A stretch of 64,000 bases of DNA from CAIWHR01 sp963813415 (GCA_963813415.1 CAWEYW010000010.1:62001-126000), one strand, 5' to 3'; shown: positions 1-9,029, counted from the stretch's first letter. Program-made: numbers and translations. The notes: generated from the letters alone by a model not told the origin.

Positions 1-1
1 A

Positions 2-1345
2 ATCCTCATCCGGCACCTGGTGAGGACCGCCGACACCGGCTGCAGCCTCGTCGCCGGCGAGGGCGCCTTCGTTCGCCCGGACTGGCGATTCATCGTGGAC
101 GTCTACACCGGGATGGCGCACCACGTCCTGGAAGCGGCGCTTGGGGATTGCTTCGAGCTTCGGCACCCCGAATCGATCATCGCCTTTGCCGAGCACTTCT
201 CATACACCCACAAGAGTCCTGCCCATGTGACGGGACGACTGCTTCCCGGGATCCGCGTCCTGCACGAGGAGCACGAGCGCTTCGCCCAAGCCCATGGCGT
301 GCGCTCCCACGGCTACCTGCGCGAGCTCGAGGGCTCCGAAGGCATCTGTCACCCGATGATGACGGAGCGTTATGCGCTGCCGGGCGAGGTGGTGGTCGGA
401 ACCGATTCCCACACCCCGCATTCGGGCGCGCTCGGGTGTCTCGCTTTCGGGGTCGGCACGACCGACATGGCCAACGCGATGGTCACGGGTGCGGTGCGGC
501 TGACGGTACCGCAGTCGATTCGCGTGCAACTCGACGGCAGGGTGCCGCCGGGCGTGAGCGGGAAGGACATCGTGCTCCATCTCCTCGCGCGTCCCGAGAT
601 CAAGGCAGGAGCGGGAGTCGGAAAGGCCTTCGAGTTCACCGGCCCGGCGGTCGCCTCGCTGTCGCTCGACGAGCGAGCTACCCTCACCAACATGGCGGCG
701 GAGCTCGGTGCGTTCACCGGGATCGTCGCGCCCGATGCCGAGACGGTGCGCTTCCTGCGGGAGCGACGCGGCATTGCGTTCGAGATCGAGGACTGGATGA
801 GCAGCGACCATGGCGCGACGTATGCCGCGGTGATCGAGGTCGATTGCGACGCGCTGTCGCCGATGGTCTCCGCGCCCGGCGATCCCGGCAACGCGATCCC
901 ACTGCACAGCCTGCGCGATCGCGCGCCGATCGACATCGCGTTCGGTGGTTCCTGCACCGGCGGTAAGCGCGAAGACTTCGATGCGTATCACGCGGTGCTG
1001 GCCTGGGCGGCGGAGCGCGGACTGACGGTGCCCGAGCGTGTGCGGCTCTATTTACAATTCAGCACGACAGCCGTGCGCGACTATTGCGTTGGCAACGGCT
1101 ATCTCGCCGCGTTCGAAAGGGTGGGGGCGACGGTGCTGCAGCCCGCCTGCGGCGCGTGCGCGAACCTTGGGCCTGGGGCGTCCACGACCGCTGACCAGGT
1201 GACTGTGAGCGCCCAGAACCGCAACTTTCCCGGCCGCAGCGGGCCCGGCAAGGTGTGGCTCGCAAGTCCGACGACCGTCGCCGCGAGCGCGATTGCCGGC
1301 GAGCTCATCTCGTTCGAGGAGCTGCGCCGGCGAGCGAGCGGCTGA
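2..1345 (+). CDS. Aconitase/LeuC-like dehydratase large subunit (5' end outside window)
   Basis: This is an iron-sulfur hydro-lyase of the aconitase / 3-isopropylmalate dehydratase large-subunit family, which moves a hydroxyl group on a malate-type acid by dehydration and rehydration. The frame is open to the window edge, so the first residues are missing; a GTG at 20 is only an internal codon candidate. Visible family motifs are GTDSHTPHSGALG, SCTGGKRED and QPACGACANLGPG, which supply the three cysteines of a 4Fe-4S cluster, followed by NRNFPGRSGPG and WLASPTTVAASAIAG near the end. It stops after the LeuC-type domain, so a small swivel subunit (LeuD type) should be encoded separately, perhaps upstream. 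The sequence diverges enough from textbook LeuC that I would not call it leucine biosynthesis; a catabolic role with the lyase and CoA transferase downstream is inferred. Confidence 0.85.
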   Translation: MLIRHLVRTADTGCSLVAGEGAFVRPDWRFIVDVYTGMAHHVLEAALGDCFELRHPESIIAFAEHFSYTHKSPAHVTGRLLPGIRVLHEEHERFAQAHGVRSHGYLRELEGSEGICHPMMTERYALPGEVVVGTDSHTPHSGALGCLAFGVGTTDMANAMVTGAVRLTVPQSIRVQLDGRVPPGVSGKDIVLHLLARPEIKAGAGVGKAFEFTGPAVASLSLDERATLTNMAAELGAFTGIVAPDAETVRFLRERRGIAFEIEDWMSSDHGATYAAVIEVDCDALSPMVSAPGDPGNAIPLHSLRDRAPIDIAFGGSCTGGKREDFDAYHAVLAWAAERGLTVPERVRLYLQFSTTAVRDYCVGNGYLAAFERVGATVLQPACGACANLGPGASTTADQVTVSAQNRNFPGRSGPGKVWLASPTTVAASAIAGELISFEELRRRASG

Positions 1346-1388
1346 TTGATCGGCATTATTGCCACATTAGAACGACCGAAGGAGCACG

Positions 1389-2201
1389 ATGGATCTGCAA
1401 TTGCGGGGCAAGGTGGCGATCGTCACCGGCGGGGCCAGAGGCATCGGGCGGGGCATCGCGCTCACGCTCGCGCAGGAGGGAGTGCAAGTCGCCGTCAATT
1501 ACGTGAACAATCCCGATGCCGCCGAAGAAGTAGCGCAGGCGATCCGGAACGAGGGCGGCAACGCCCGGGCCATCCAGGCCGACGTCGGCGCGTACGCCGA
1601 GGCGGAGCGTCTCGTCGACACGACGTTGGAGGAGTTTGGCCGGATCGACATCCTGGTGAACAATGCCGGGATCGTTGCCCGCAAATCGATCCTGGACATT
1701 TCGCTCGAGGAGTGGGACCGGGTCGTGCACACGAACTTCTATGGCTGCTTCCATTGCTCGCGCCTGGTAGGCCGGCACATGGTCGCCCGGGGAGGCGGGG
1801 GAAAGATCGTCAGCATCTCGTCCATCCACGGGCGGGTCGCGAAGGCGAACATGGGGCCGTACTGCTCCACCAAGGCGGCGATCGACATGTTCAGCAAGCA
1901 GCTCGCCGTGGAGCTTGCGCCGCACCGAATCAACGTCAACGTCGTCGCCTCGGGCACGATCACGACGGACATCAACATCCAGCTGTACAAGAGCACCAGG
2001 CCCGAGGACATCGCGTTGCGCGAGGCCGTGCTCGCGCGCGTGCCATGGGGCGCCATTGGCGATCCCGAGGACATTGGGCGGGCCGTCGCGTTCCTCGCCT
2101 CGGACGCGGCGCAATACATCACGGGCGCGGTGCTCTACGTGGATGGCGGCTACACGGCCGAGGGAACGCCGCGCGTCACATCGGGCGCGCAAGTGCCGTG
2201 A
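1389..2201 (+). CDS. SDR-family NAD(P)-dependent oxidoreductase
   Basis: Classical short-chain dehydrogenase/reductase of 270 residues, intact. The cofactor motif TGGARGIGRGIA lies at about residues 14-25, NNAG at about 90, the catalytic serine in SISSI and the Tyr-x3-Lys in YCSTKAA; the C-terminal YITGAVLYVDGGY is the usual SDR ending. An AAGGAG ribosome binding site sits 5 bases before the ATG. It lies between the aconitase-like gene and the lyase gene on the same strand with short gaps, so it is probably co-transcribed and oxidises or reduces a hydroxy/keto intermediate of the same pathway. The exact substrate cannot be read from an SDR sequence; FabG-like 3-oxoacyl reductase is the main alternative. 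Confidence 0.88.
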   Translation: MDLQLRGKVAIVTGGARGIGRGIALTLAQEGVQVAVNYVNNPDAAEEVAQAIRNEGGNARAIQADVGAYAEAERLVDTTLEEFGRIDILVNNAGIVARKSILDISLEEWDRVVHTNFYGCFHCSRLVGRHMVARGGGGKIVSISSIHGRVAKANMGPYCSTKAAIDMFSKQLAVELAPHRINVNVVASGTITTDINIQLYKSTRPEDIALREAVLARVPWGAIGDPEDIGRAVAFLASDAAQYITGAVLYVDGGYTAEGTPRVTSGAQVP

Positions 2202-2220
2202 AGACACCAAGGAGCACATC

Positions 2221-3192
2221 ATGAGCCGCAAGGCATTCGAGGCATCCCTGCGCCCGGATAGCGACCGGGCGGTCGAAGTGATCGAAGTGGGCACGCGCGA
2301 CGGCTTGCAGATCGAGCGCAAGCTGATCCCGCCGGCGGAGAAGATCGATCTCGTGAACCGGATCATCCAGGCGGGCATCCGGACGATCGAGGTCACGTCG
2401 TTCGTCTCGCCCAAGGCCGTGCCGCAGCTCGCGGACGCCGAAGAGGTGCTCGCCGGCATCGCGCGTCGTCCCGACACCACGCTCACGGCCCTCGTGCCGA
2501 ACCTTCGCGCCGCCGAGCGCGCGTGCAGGACCTCGCTCGATGCCGCGGTGCTGCTCTGCTCGGCCTCCGATACCCACAACCAGAAGAACCTCAACCGCAC
2601 CATTGACGAGTCGATCAACGGCTTCGCAGCGGTTGCCGACAAGGTGCGCGAGAAGGACATCGGCCTGATCGGCGCGATCGCGACGACGTTTGGTTGTCCG
2701 TTCGAAGGCGAGGTATCGCTCTCGGACGTCCTGCGGATCGCGGAGGGCTACGTGAAGGTGGGCGTCCAGTGCATCACACTGTCCGACACGACCGGCATGG
2801 CGACGCCGCGCAACATCCGCAGCGTGGTGCGCGCCGTGCGTGCCGAGTTTCCGGACACGGTGCTGGGACTGCATCTGCACAACACGCGCGGCATTGGCCT
2901 CGCCAATGTCGTCGTCGGGCTCGAGGAGGGTATCCGGCGCTTCGACGCGTCGGTCGGCGGCCTTGGCGGCTGTCCCTTCGCCGCGGGCGCCACGGGCAAC
3001 ATCTGCACCGAGGACCTGCTGTTCCTGCTCGAGGAAAGCGGCTACGAAACCGGCGTGGACCTGGAGAAGGCCATCGACGTGGCGCTGCGGATGGAGCAAC
3101 TTCTCGGCAAGGCGCTCACTGGCCAGGTGATGCGCGCGGGCCCGCGGCTCAGGCTGCACGCCGCGGGCGACGTGCGTACTGCCGCGGGCTGA
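2221..3192 (+). CDS. Hydroxymethylglutaryl-CoA lyase-family protein
   Basis: TIM-barrel lyase of the HMG-CoA lyase / citramalyl-type family, 323 residues. It should cleave a 3-hydroxy-3-acyl-CoA by retro-aldol chemistry to acetyl-CoA (or propionyl-CoA) plus a keto compound. Visible motifs are EVGTRDGLQIE near the N-terminus (metal-binding Asp), HLHNTRGIGLANV (metal-binding His pair) and the family signature GGLGGCPFAAGATGN with its active-site cysteine. The start ATG is preceded by AAGGAG. The CoA transferase gene follows 5 bases after the stop, which fits a pathway in which the acid is first activated by CoA transfer and then cleaved. HMG-CoA itself is the default substrate; given the neighbouring aconitase-like gene another alkyl-malyl-CoA is possible (inference). 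Confidence 0.88.
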   Translation: MSRKAFEASLRPDSDRAVEVIEVGTRDGLQIERKLIPPAEKIDLVNRIIQAGIRTIEVTSFVSPKAVPQLADAEEVLAGIARRPDTTLTALVPNLRAAERACRTSLDAAVLLCSASDTHNQKNLNRTIDESINGFAAVADKVREKDIGLIGAIATTFGCPFEGEVSLSDVLRIAEGYVKVGVQCITLSDTTGMATPRNIRSVVRAVRAEFPDTVLGLHLHNTRGIGLANVVVGLEEGIRRFDASVGGLGGCPFAAGATGNICTEDLLFLLEESGYETGVDLEKAIDVALRMEQLLGKALTGQVMRAGPRLRLHAAGDVRTAAG

Positions 3193-3197
3193 AGACC

Positions 3198-4370
3198 GTG
3201 GAGCTGCCGCTCGCAGGTATCCGTGTCGTCGACCTGACGCGCATCCTGTCGGGACCGTTCTGCACCATGATGCTCGCCGACATGGGAGCGGACGTCGTGA
3301 AGGTGGAGGGCCCCGGCGACGGCGATCCGATCCGCAACATCGGGGCGCGCGTCGGGGGCCTGAGCTGGTATTTCGCGTCGTTCAACCGGAACAAGCGGTC
3401 CCTGGTTGCGGACCTGAGGTCGGAGCAGGGCAAGGCGACCCTGGCGGCGCTGCTCGAGCGCGCGGACGTGCTGGTCGAGAACTTCCGGCCCGGCGTGCTC
3501 GCGAAAATGGGCTTCGACGAGGCGAAGCTCGGCCGGATCAATCCGGGCCTAATCGTCGCCAGCGTGAACGGCTACGGGTCCACCGGCCCGTATTCGCAAC
3601 GCCCGGCGTTCGATTTCGTGATCCAGGCGATGAGCGGCTTCATGAGCCTCAACGGCGAGCGCGACGGGCCACCGCTGCGCAGCGGCCCGCCGCTCACCGA
3701 CATCATCGCGGGCTTGTATGCCGCCTTCGGCATCGTCAATGCGCTGCGCGTGCGCGACCGTACCGGCATCGGCCAACGGGTGGATGCCTCGATGATGGCG
3801 GCGATCATGAGCAGCTTCGCGTACTTTGCGGCGGACCATCTCGCGACGGGCGAATTGCCCGTCCGTACCGGCAATGACCACCCGATTGCCTCGCCTTATG
3901 GGCTGTTCACCGCGAGCGACGGCGACATCGCAGTCGCCCCGAGCACCGAAGCGGTTCTCGAGAAGTTCCTGGCGACCGTCGGGTTGCTTCATTTGCTTAC
4001 GGAGCCACGCTTCGCCACCAACGCACTGCGGGTCGCCAACCGAGCCGAGCTTAACGCCCTGATCGACGCACGATTGCGGGCCGACACACAGAGCCACTGG
4101 GTCGAGAAGCTCAATGCCGCGGGCGTGCCCTGCGGCATCGTGCAGAACCTTGCGCAGGCGCTGACGGACCCCCAGACCATTCAGCAGGAGATTATCGTGG
4201 AGATCGAGCACCCGGGACACGGTGTTGTGAAGATGCTCGGGTTTCCCGTGAAGCTCTCGGGCACGCCGTGCGAGGTGCGCCATCCCGCGCCGGAGTACGG
4301 TGCTCATACCGACGAGGTGCTGCGCGACTGGGGTGTGCACGCGTCGCGGAGCGTACATCGCAGCGAATAG
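3198..4370 (+). CDS. CaiB/BaiF-family (class III) CoA transferase
   Basis: Class III CoA transferase of 390 residues, near the family norm of about 400. It carries the N-terminal signature LAGIRVVDLTRILSGPFCTM, then ADVVKVEGPGDGD, NRNKRSLVADL and GPPLTDIIAGLYA, which holds the catalytic aspartate that forms the acyl-enzyme. The GTG at 3198 is chosen because it lies 5 bases after the lyase stop and gives the usual short lead into the first beta strand; no strong ribosome binding site is visible, suggesting translational coupling. The stop TAG abuts the ATG of the next gene at 4371. Role inferred from context: activation of a dicarboxylic or hydroxy acid before cleavage by the upstream lyase. 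Confidence 0.87.
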   Translation: MELPLAGIRVVDLTRILSGPFCTMMLADMGADVVKVEGPGDGDPIRNIGARVGGLSWYFASFNRNKRSLVADLRSEQGKATLAALLERADVLVENFRPGVLAKMGFDEAKLGRINPGLIVASVNGYGSTGPYSQRPAFDFVIQAMSGFMSLNGERDGPPLRSGPPLTDIIAGLYAAFGIVNALRVRDRTGIGQRVDASMMAAIMSSFAYFAADHLATGELPVRTGNDHPIASPYGLFTASDGDIAVAPSTEAVLEKFLATVGLLHLLTEPRFATNALRVANRAELNALIDARLRADTQSHWVEKLNAAGVPCGIVQNLAQALTDPQTIQQEIIVEIEHPGHGVVKMLGFPVKLSGTPCEVRHPAPEYGAHTDEVLRDWGVHASRSVHRSE

Positions 4371-5160
4371 ATGCTTCGCTTTTCCGCAAACCTGTCGACG
4401 CTCTTCGGCGAGCTCCCGCTGATCGAGCGCCCAGCTGCGGCCGCTCGTGCCGGCTTCAAGGCGGTCGAGGTATGGTTTCCGTACGAGGTGCCGGCGTGCG
4501 AGTTTCGCGACGCTCTCATCGCGAGCGGGGTGACCTGCGTCGGCATCAACACGGCACCGGGAGATGTGCAACGCGGTGATTGGGGTCTCGCCGCCGATCC
4601 CTCGCGGCGCGAGGCGTTCTCCGCAGCGTCGACGCCGCGATGACCTACGCCGATACGATCGGCTGTCCCAACGTGCACGTGATGGCCGGTGCTCCTGCTG
4701 CGGACTCGCGCGCGCCGCCGCATGGAACGTGTATTGCGAAAACATCGCGCTCGCGTGCGCGATCGCCAAACGCCACGCACGCCAGGTGCTCGTCGAGCCA
4801 CTGAATGCCATCGACCGCCCGACCTACCTGCTGTCGCGCCAGGCCGAGGCGATCGAGCTGATCGACTCGCTCGGTTGCGACAACCTGCGCATCATGCTTG
4901 ACCTGTATCACCTGCAGCGCGGCGAAGGCAACCTGATCGAGCGCATGCGCGCGAGTCTCCCGTACGCGGGTCACGTGCAGTTCGCGGATGTTCCCGGACG
5001 CCACGAGCCCGGCACCGGCGAGATCAATTTTCCGGCTGTATTCGCCGAGCTTGAGCGTCTCCAATACCAAGGATGGATCGGTTGCGAATACTTCCCGCGC
5101 ACCACCACCCTGGAAAGCTTCGGCTGGATGAGCGGCGCGCTATCATGCCCCGGTTGCTGA
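4371..5160 (+). pseudogene. Hydroxypyruvate isomerase-like gene (hyi) with two frameshifts
   Basis: Homology to the hydroxypyruvate isomerase / xylose-isomerase-like TIM barrel family continues across three frames. Residues MLRFSANLSTLFGE to about DPSRREAF are in the first frame, SVDAAMTYADTIGCPNVHVM in a second (about 4620-4700), and NVYCENIALA through VEPLNAID, LDLYHLQRGEGN, HVQFADVPGRHEPGTGEINF to WIGCEYFPR in a third (about 4710-5160). Each shift equals the loss of one base, the first near 4617-4625 and the second near 4690-4712. All conserved blocks are present in order, so the gene was recently intact. The start follows directly on the CoA transferase stop. Either real decay or base-calling error could explain it; the concentration of broken genes in this region favours decay. 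Confidence 0.8.
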
Positions 5161-5243
5161 GCCGTTCGCGCGTCGCAGGCGCGCGCGTCGTGAGTACTGC
5201 CAAGATTAATGAAAATTAGGCAGCGGACGCGGAAGCCTTGCAG

Positions 5244-5918
5244 CTATGGGCGCCCGATCGCGCCTGCGTGACGGAAGCCGAGGCCGCGCATCAAGAACTG
5301 TGCGATTCCGGACACGAGTGTCTCGCGCGGGGTGCTCCGCCTGAACGCCCAGCGTCTCAGCGCGATCATCGTGGGTAGAAACGTGAACACGTGCGCCGCG
5401 AAGTACGGGTCCGGGACATTCACGTGCTCCTGCACTGCGGCTTCGGTGATCAGCTTCTCGAATATCGCCACGAATCCTTGTATGCGATCAAGGATTACCC
5501 GCGCCGACTTGCGATCGAGTAAGTGGGTGTTTTGATAGATCAGGAGGATCTCGTCCTGGTGATCGTAGATGACTTCGGCGACGGCCCGCGCGACCGCGTG
5601 GATGCGTTGCGTCGAGCTCTCTGTCGCCTCCAGAGCCCGACGCGTCTCGTCCTGGTACTGCGAAACGAGACGGTCGCACACGAGATACAGGATGTCCTCC
5701 TTCGAAGTGACGTAGTTGTAGATCGTGCCCTGGGTCATTCCCGCAGCGCGGCCAATGTCCCGTATCGTCGCTTCGTGGAATCCCTTCTGCTTGAACACCT
5801 GCACGGCCGCGGTGATCAGCTGGTCGCGTCGTTCCTCGACGAGCGGCTGATGCTTCACGGTCGTCTTGACCTGACGAGTTGCCGGGACCGATGGTGCCGT
5901 TTCTCTTCCAGAGCGCAT
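5244..5918 (-). CDS. TetR-family transcriptional regulator
   Basis: TetR/AcrR repressor of about 224 residues, convergent with the catabolic genes to its left and divergent from the livH-type importer gene to its right. The N-terminal helix-turn-helix reads RDQLITAAVQVFKQKGFHEA, then TIRDIGRAAGMTQGTIYNYV and KEDILYLVCDRL. The C-terminal ligand domain is typical of acyl-CoA/aromatic-responsive TetR proteins but does not reveal the ligand. I chose the ATG at 5918, about 25 residues before the HTH; a start at 5951 is also open, and neither has a clear ribosome binding site. A 14-bp palindrome at 6034-6047, over the promoter of the divergent importer operon, is a plausible operator. Confidence 0.88.
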   Translation of the reverse strand: MRSGRETAPSVPATRQVKTTVKHQPLVEERRDQLITAAVQVFKQKGFHEATIRDIGRAAGMTQGTIYNYVTSKEDILYLVCDRLVSQYQDETRRALEATESSTQRIHAVARAVAEVIYDHQDEILLIYQNTHLLDRKSARVILDRIQGFVAIFEKLITEAAVQEHVNVPDPYFAAHVFTFLPTMIALRRWAFRRSTPRETLVSGIAQFLMRGLGFRHAGAIGRP

Positions 5919-6007
5919 GGTCTGTAATGGATGGACAACGAGAAGGTGCATGCCATGACGGGCGAACAGCGGCCGATGTTCCGTGCGGCCTGCTTCAGTC
6001 GGCTTAC

Positions 6008-6036
6008 TTTACCAACCGAATGACGGCTCGTATACT
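6008..6036 (+). promoter_or_regulatory. Predicted sigma-70 promoter for the livH-type operon
   Basis: TTTACC at 6008-6013 and TATACT at 6031-6036 are 17 bp apart, a good match in spacing and -10 box to a housekeeping promoter. It lies in the roughly 390-bp gap between the TetR start and the livH start and points toward livH, leaving a leader of about 265 bases in which I see no gene. Confidence 0.5.
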
Positions 6037-6047
6037 GAGCGCTCAGT
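6034..6047. promoter_or_regulatory. Perfect 14-bp palindrome, candidate TetR operator
   Basis: ACTGAGCGCTCAGT is its own reverse complement and overlaps the last bases of the predicted -10 box and the start region. TetR-family operators are commonly 14-20 bp palindromes in just this position, so binding here would block the importer operon and could also control the divergent tetR gene. Confidence 0.5.
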
Positions 6048-6309
6048 CAGCGCGCCGACCGAGCGCGTATCCGTGGAGGGCGTGCACACGTGCAAGAGCG
6101 AGCGCGAGCCAGGGCCATGTGCCCTCCGGCGCGTGAGATCACTTCGGATTGGGGTGTCCCACGCGGCGTGCGGCAGGCGCACTCACGCCTAACCGTCGCT
6201 CGCCGCGGCCGGATCCGGACGGCCCGCGTGGGAAGCGGCTGCCCGGGGCCGGCGCGAGCTGCCCACGGCTGCGAAACCTCGCGCCGCACGTGAGACGCGT
6301 AAATCGGGC

Positions 6310-7185
6310 ATGCTCGAACTGATCGTCCCAATCCTCGTCAATGCGGCCATCGTTTCGCTCGTCGCGCTCGCCTTTCACGTCGTCATCCGGTCCACTGGTG
6401 GCATCGCGGACTTTAGCGTGGGTCAGTACGTCATCATCGGCGGACTCACGACGGCATTCGTCACGCAACACGGCTATTCTTTACCGATCGCGGTCGTTCT
6501 GGGGGTCGCGACCCCGTGCATCGCCGCGCTCTTGAACGAAGTGCTTGTTATACGCAGGCTGGTCGGTGCAAGCGCAGGTGGCTCGCTGCTCGCTCCGGTT
6601 GTCGCGACCGTGTCGCTGCTCTGGATATGGGAGCAGCTCGCACGTCTCGTCTTCGGCGACTTCCCCATGCGCGGCCCGGCGGTGCTGAGCGGAAGCCTGC
6701 GTCTGGGCGATGCGACGATCGCAGCGCATTCGCTGCTCATCATCGTGCTGGCCGGAGTCGGCCTTCTTGCGATCGAGCTCTGGTTGGCGCGGACGCGTTC
6801 CGGCCGCTCGCTTCGCGCAATCGGCGATAACCGTCTTGCCGCGGAGCTCATGGGCTTCCGGGTGGACCGCAGCCGCGCCATCGCGTTCTTGATTGCCGGC
6901 GCGCTGGCGGGAATCGCGGGCGTCCTCGCCTCGCCGTTGGCAGGCTTTCGCGCGCTGGGGGGCGCGTATTACACGTTGAATGGCTTCGTCGCCCTTTTTC
7001 TGGGCGGCGTCTCCCGTCCGGCAGGCGCGTTCGTCGGCGGCCTATTGCTCGAAGCGCTGAAAATCCTCATGAGTCGCTACGCAGGCAGCGGATATCAGGA
7101 CTACGTCGTCTTCCTGATTGCCGTGATCATCTTCGCGATCCGCCCGCAAGGTCTCCTGCCGCCGCCCGCCGCGAGGCGCGCATGA
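6310..7185 (+). CDS. Branched-chain-type ABC permease, LivH family
   Basis: Inner-membrane permease of 291 residues, close to the LivH norm, with multiple hydrophobic helices (residues about 1-25, 35-55, 60-80, 95-115, 140-160, 190-210, 225-280). It shows the family features STGGIADFSVGQYVIIGG and, near the end, GAYYTLNGFVALFLGGVSRP and VGGLLLEALKILMSRY. It would form half of the transmembrane channel of a branched-chain amino acid or carboxylate importer with the following LivM. Its stop overlaps the next ATG (ATGA), so the two are translationally coupled. The gene is intact although the ATPase genes of the same operon are broken. Confidence 0.9.
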   Translation: MLELIVPILVNAAIVSLVALAFHVVIRSTGGIADFSVGQYVIIGGLTTAFVTQHGYSLPIAVVLGVATPCIAALLNEVLVIRRLVGASAGGSLLAPVVATVSLLWIWEQLARLVFGDFPMRGPAVLSGSLRLGDATIAAHSLLIIVLAGVGLLAIELWLARTRSGRSLRAIGDNRLAAELMGFRVDRSRAIAFLIAGALAGIAGVLASPLAGFRALGGAYYTLNGFVALFLGGVSRPAGAFVGGLLLEALKILMSRYAGSGYQDYVVFLIAVIIFAIRPQGLLPPPAARRA

Positions 7186-8405
7186 AGCTCGCGCGCGCCG
7201 AAGCCACGCCGGCGAACATGGTGGCAACGCGAGGGCCGGTGCCGGCTAGCGTGTTCGGCGCGTGCGCCTTGGCGGCGATCGTCTTGTATGGCATGAGCAG
7301 CGGCGTAAGGTCGGAGGTCGTGATCCTGATCTACGTGTATGCGCTGCTCGGTGCGGGGCTGTACGTTCCGCTGGTCCTGACGGATCAGGTCTCGCTCGCC
7401 TACGGCGCGTATTTCGGCATCGGCGCCTACACGTTCGCGATCACGTCGGCGCGCGGCCTTTTCGACCCGACGTTGTCCATCCCATTGGGCATGTTGATCG
7501 CGGCGACGCTGGCGGGCATCGTGGCGATGGCGATGAGCCGCCTGGCAGGCTACTTCCTGGCGGTCGCGACGATGTTGCTCGCGCTCGTGTTTTCGCGCTT
7601 CTTACTGGAAGCGTCGGACCTCACCGGAGGGCCGACGGGCTTGACCTTCGAACCGGCGCTTCTGGGCTATCGGATCACGCGCGTCGAGTTGCTGATCGGC
7701 GCCGGAATCTTGGTGTGGCTTGTCATGCACGCCCTCGAGAATCTGCGCAGGTCGCGGCTCGGCGACGCGCTGCGGCTCCTGTCGCACTCGGCCCCCGCCG
7801 CCGAGTCGGTGGGTTTGCACACGCGGTGGGCACGAGTCGTGAGCTTATGTGTCGGAGCCGGCGTTGCATCGCTTGCCGGAAGCGTCTTCGCCCTGAGTCA
7901 GGGCTTCGTACTGCCCGAGTCGTTCGGGCTCGAGATCGCGTTCCTGATCCTCTTCATGCCGATCATCGGCGGTGTCCAGTCACCGTGGGGCTGTCTGATC
8001 GGCGCGACGCTCGTCGCCCTCGTGCTCCTGATCGCGCCGGACTTCGGCCCCGGCCGACTGCTCTTCGGGCTGTTCGTGCTCGGTATCGTGCTCGTGTTCC
8101 CCGGAGGGATCCTTGCGGCGTCGCGGGCACTCGTGCGTGCGGTCCTGAAGCGAACCCGCCCCGGCGCCATCGGTGCCGAGCCCGAAGCGGAAGCGAACAC
8201 CCTCACGGCGGGGTGGACGCGGACCCACGCCCCGGAAGCAGCGCCGGCCGCGAGTGCGCGAGAACTGCTTCACGTCGACAACGTCAGCAAGCATTTCGGC
8301 GGCATCCAGGCACTGAGGTCGGTCTCGTTCGCGCTCGGAGAGGGGAAGTCCTCGGCATCGTCGGACCGAACGGCGCCGGGAAGTCCACGCTCGTCGATGT
8401 CATAA
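7182..8405 (+). CDS. LivM-type ABC permease with frameshifted LivG extension
   Basis: The first ~320 residues are a complete LivM permease: several membrane helices, the conserved block LVLTDQVSLAYGAYFGIGAY, and PIIGGVQSPWGCLIGA near the channel end. After a polar linker (about 8150-8255) the protein continues into a LivG ATPase start, ELLHVDNVSKHFGGIQALRS, so this was a natural LivM-LivG fusion like the intact one at 40,800. The reading frame is lost in the run gagaggggaag near 8340-8348, equivalent to one missing base, and the last residues before the stop at 8405 are out-of-frame. The permease half could still be made; the ATPase half cannot from this frame. Confidence 0.82.
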   Translation: MKLARAEATPANMVATRGPVPASVFGACALAAIVLYGMSSGVRSEVVILIYVYALLGAGLYVPLVLTDQVSLAYGAYFGIGAYTFAITSARGLFDPTLSIPLGMLIAATLAGIVAMAMSRLAGYFLAVATMLLALVFSRFLLEASDLTGGPTGLTFEPALLGYRITRVELLIGAGILVWLVMHALENLRRSRLGDALRLLSHSAPAAESVGLHTRWARVVSLCVGAGVASLAGSVFALSQGFVLPESFGLEIAFLILFMPIIGGVQSPWGCLIGATLVALVLLIAPDFGPGRLLFGLFVLGIVLVFPGGILAASRALVRAVLKRTRPGAIGAEPEAEANTLTAGWTRTHAPEAAPAASARELLHVDNVSKHFGGIQALRSVSFALGEGKSSASSDRTAPGSPRSSMS

Positions 8406-9000
8406 CGGGGCTGCAGACGGCTGACTCGGGCCGAGTCGTGCTGGATGGCGTGGAGCTCCGGGAACGGACTGCGGCGCGAGCGGCCTCCGGAATGGCTCGC
8501 ACCTTCCAGCATCCGCTTCTTGCCCCCGCGCTAAGTATCCGCGAGAACGTGGAACTCGGTCTGTTGAGGGCCGGATCAGCTAAGGCGGGGCTCGCAATGT
8601 TCGCATGGTTCACCTCCAGCATGGTGCGCGGACGCGGGCGCGACCGCACGTCGAACGAAGCTTTCGGTGCTCCTCGTGGCGCGGGGATCGAAGCGCGCGT
8701 CGCGGCGTTGCTTGCTCGGAATTGGGTCGCGCGGCTCGGAGGTTTCGTATCGGTCGGAACATCGCCGAGACCGGACGCGCGCGATCGCGTGCCGCGCGTC
8801 CTGATCATGGACGAACCGTTCGCCGGTCTCGATCGCGAGAGCGTGCGGACGGTCTGGGACGTGTTCCTACGGTCGCGGTCGGAGCGGCTCGGCACGATCG
8901 TGGTCGACCACAACGTCGACCTGCTGCGAGACATTTTCGCGCTCGACGTGTTGGCAGGGGGCGGTGCTCGCGGAAGGCGCGGAAGCTGCCGAGCACGACG
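8262..9000 (+). pseudogene. LivG ATPase domain, multiple frameshifts
   Basis: Remains of the ATP-binding subunit of the branched-chain-type importer. The start (DNVSKHFGGIQAL) is in the LivM frame; the P-loop region GEVLGIVGPNGAGKST and SGMARTFQHPLLAPALSI are in a second frame. The signature region reads VSYRSEHRRDRTRAIACR only if the frame is changed again, and Walker B with the D-loop, VLIMDEPFAGLDRESVRTVW, then VDHNVDLLRDI, return to the second frame. A further shift occurs at a G run near 8956-8961. The C-loop is therefore damaged as well as the frame, so an active ATPase is unlikely. Boundaries are approximate. Confidence 0.8.
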
Positions 9001-9029
9001 GGCCGGCGGGCGCTCGGAGAGCCGCGGCT

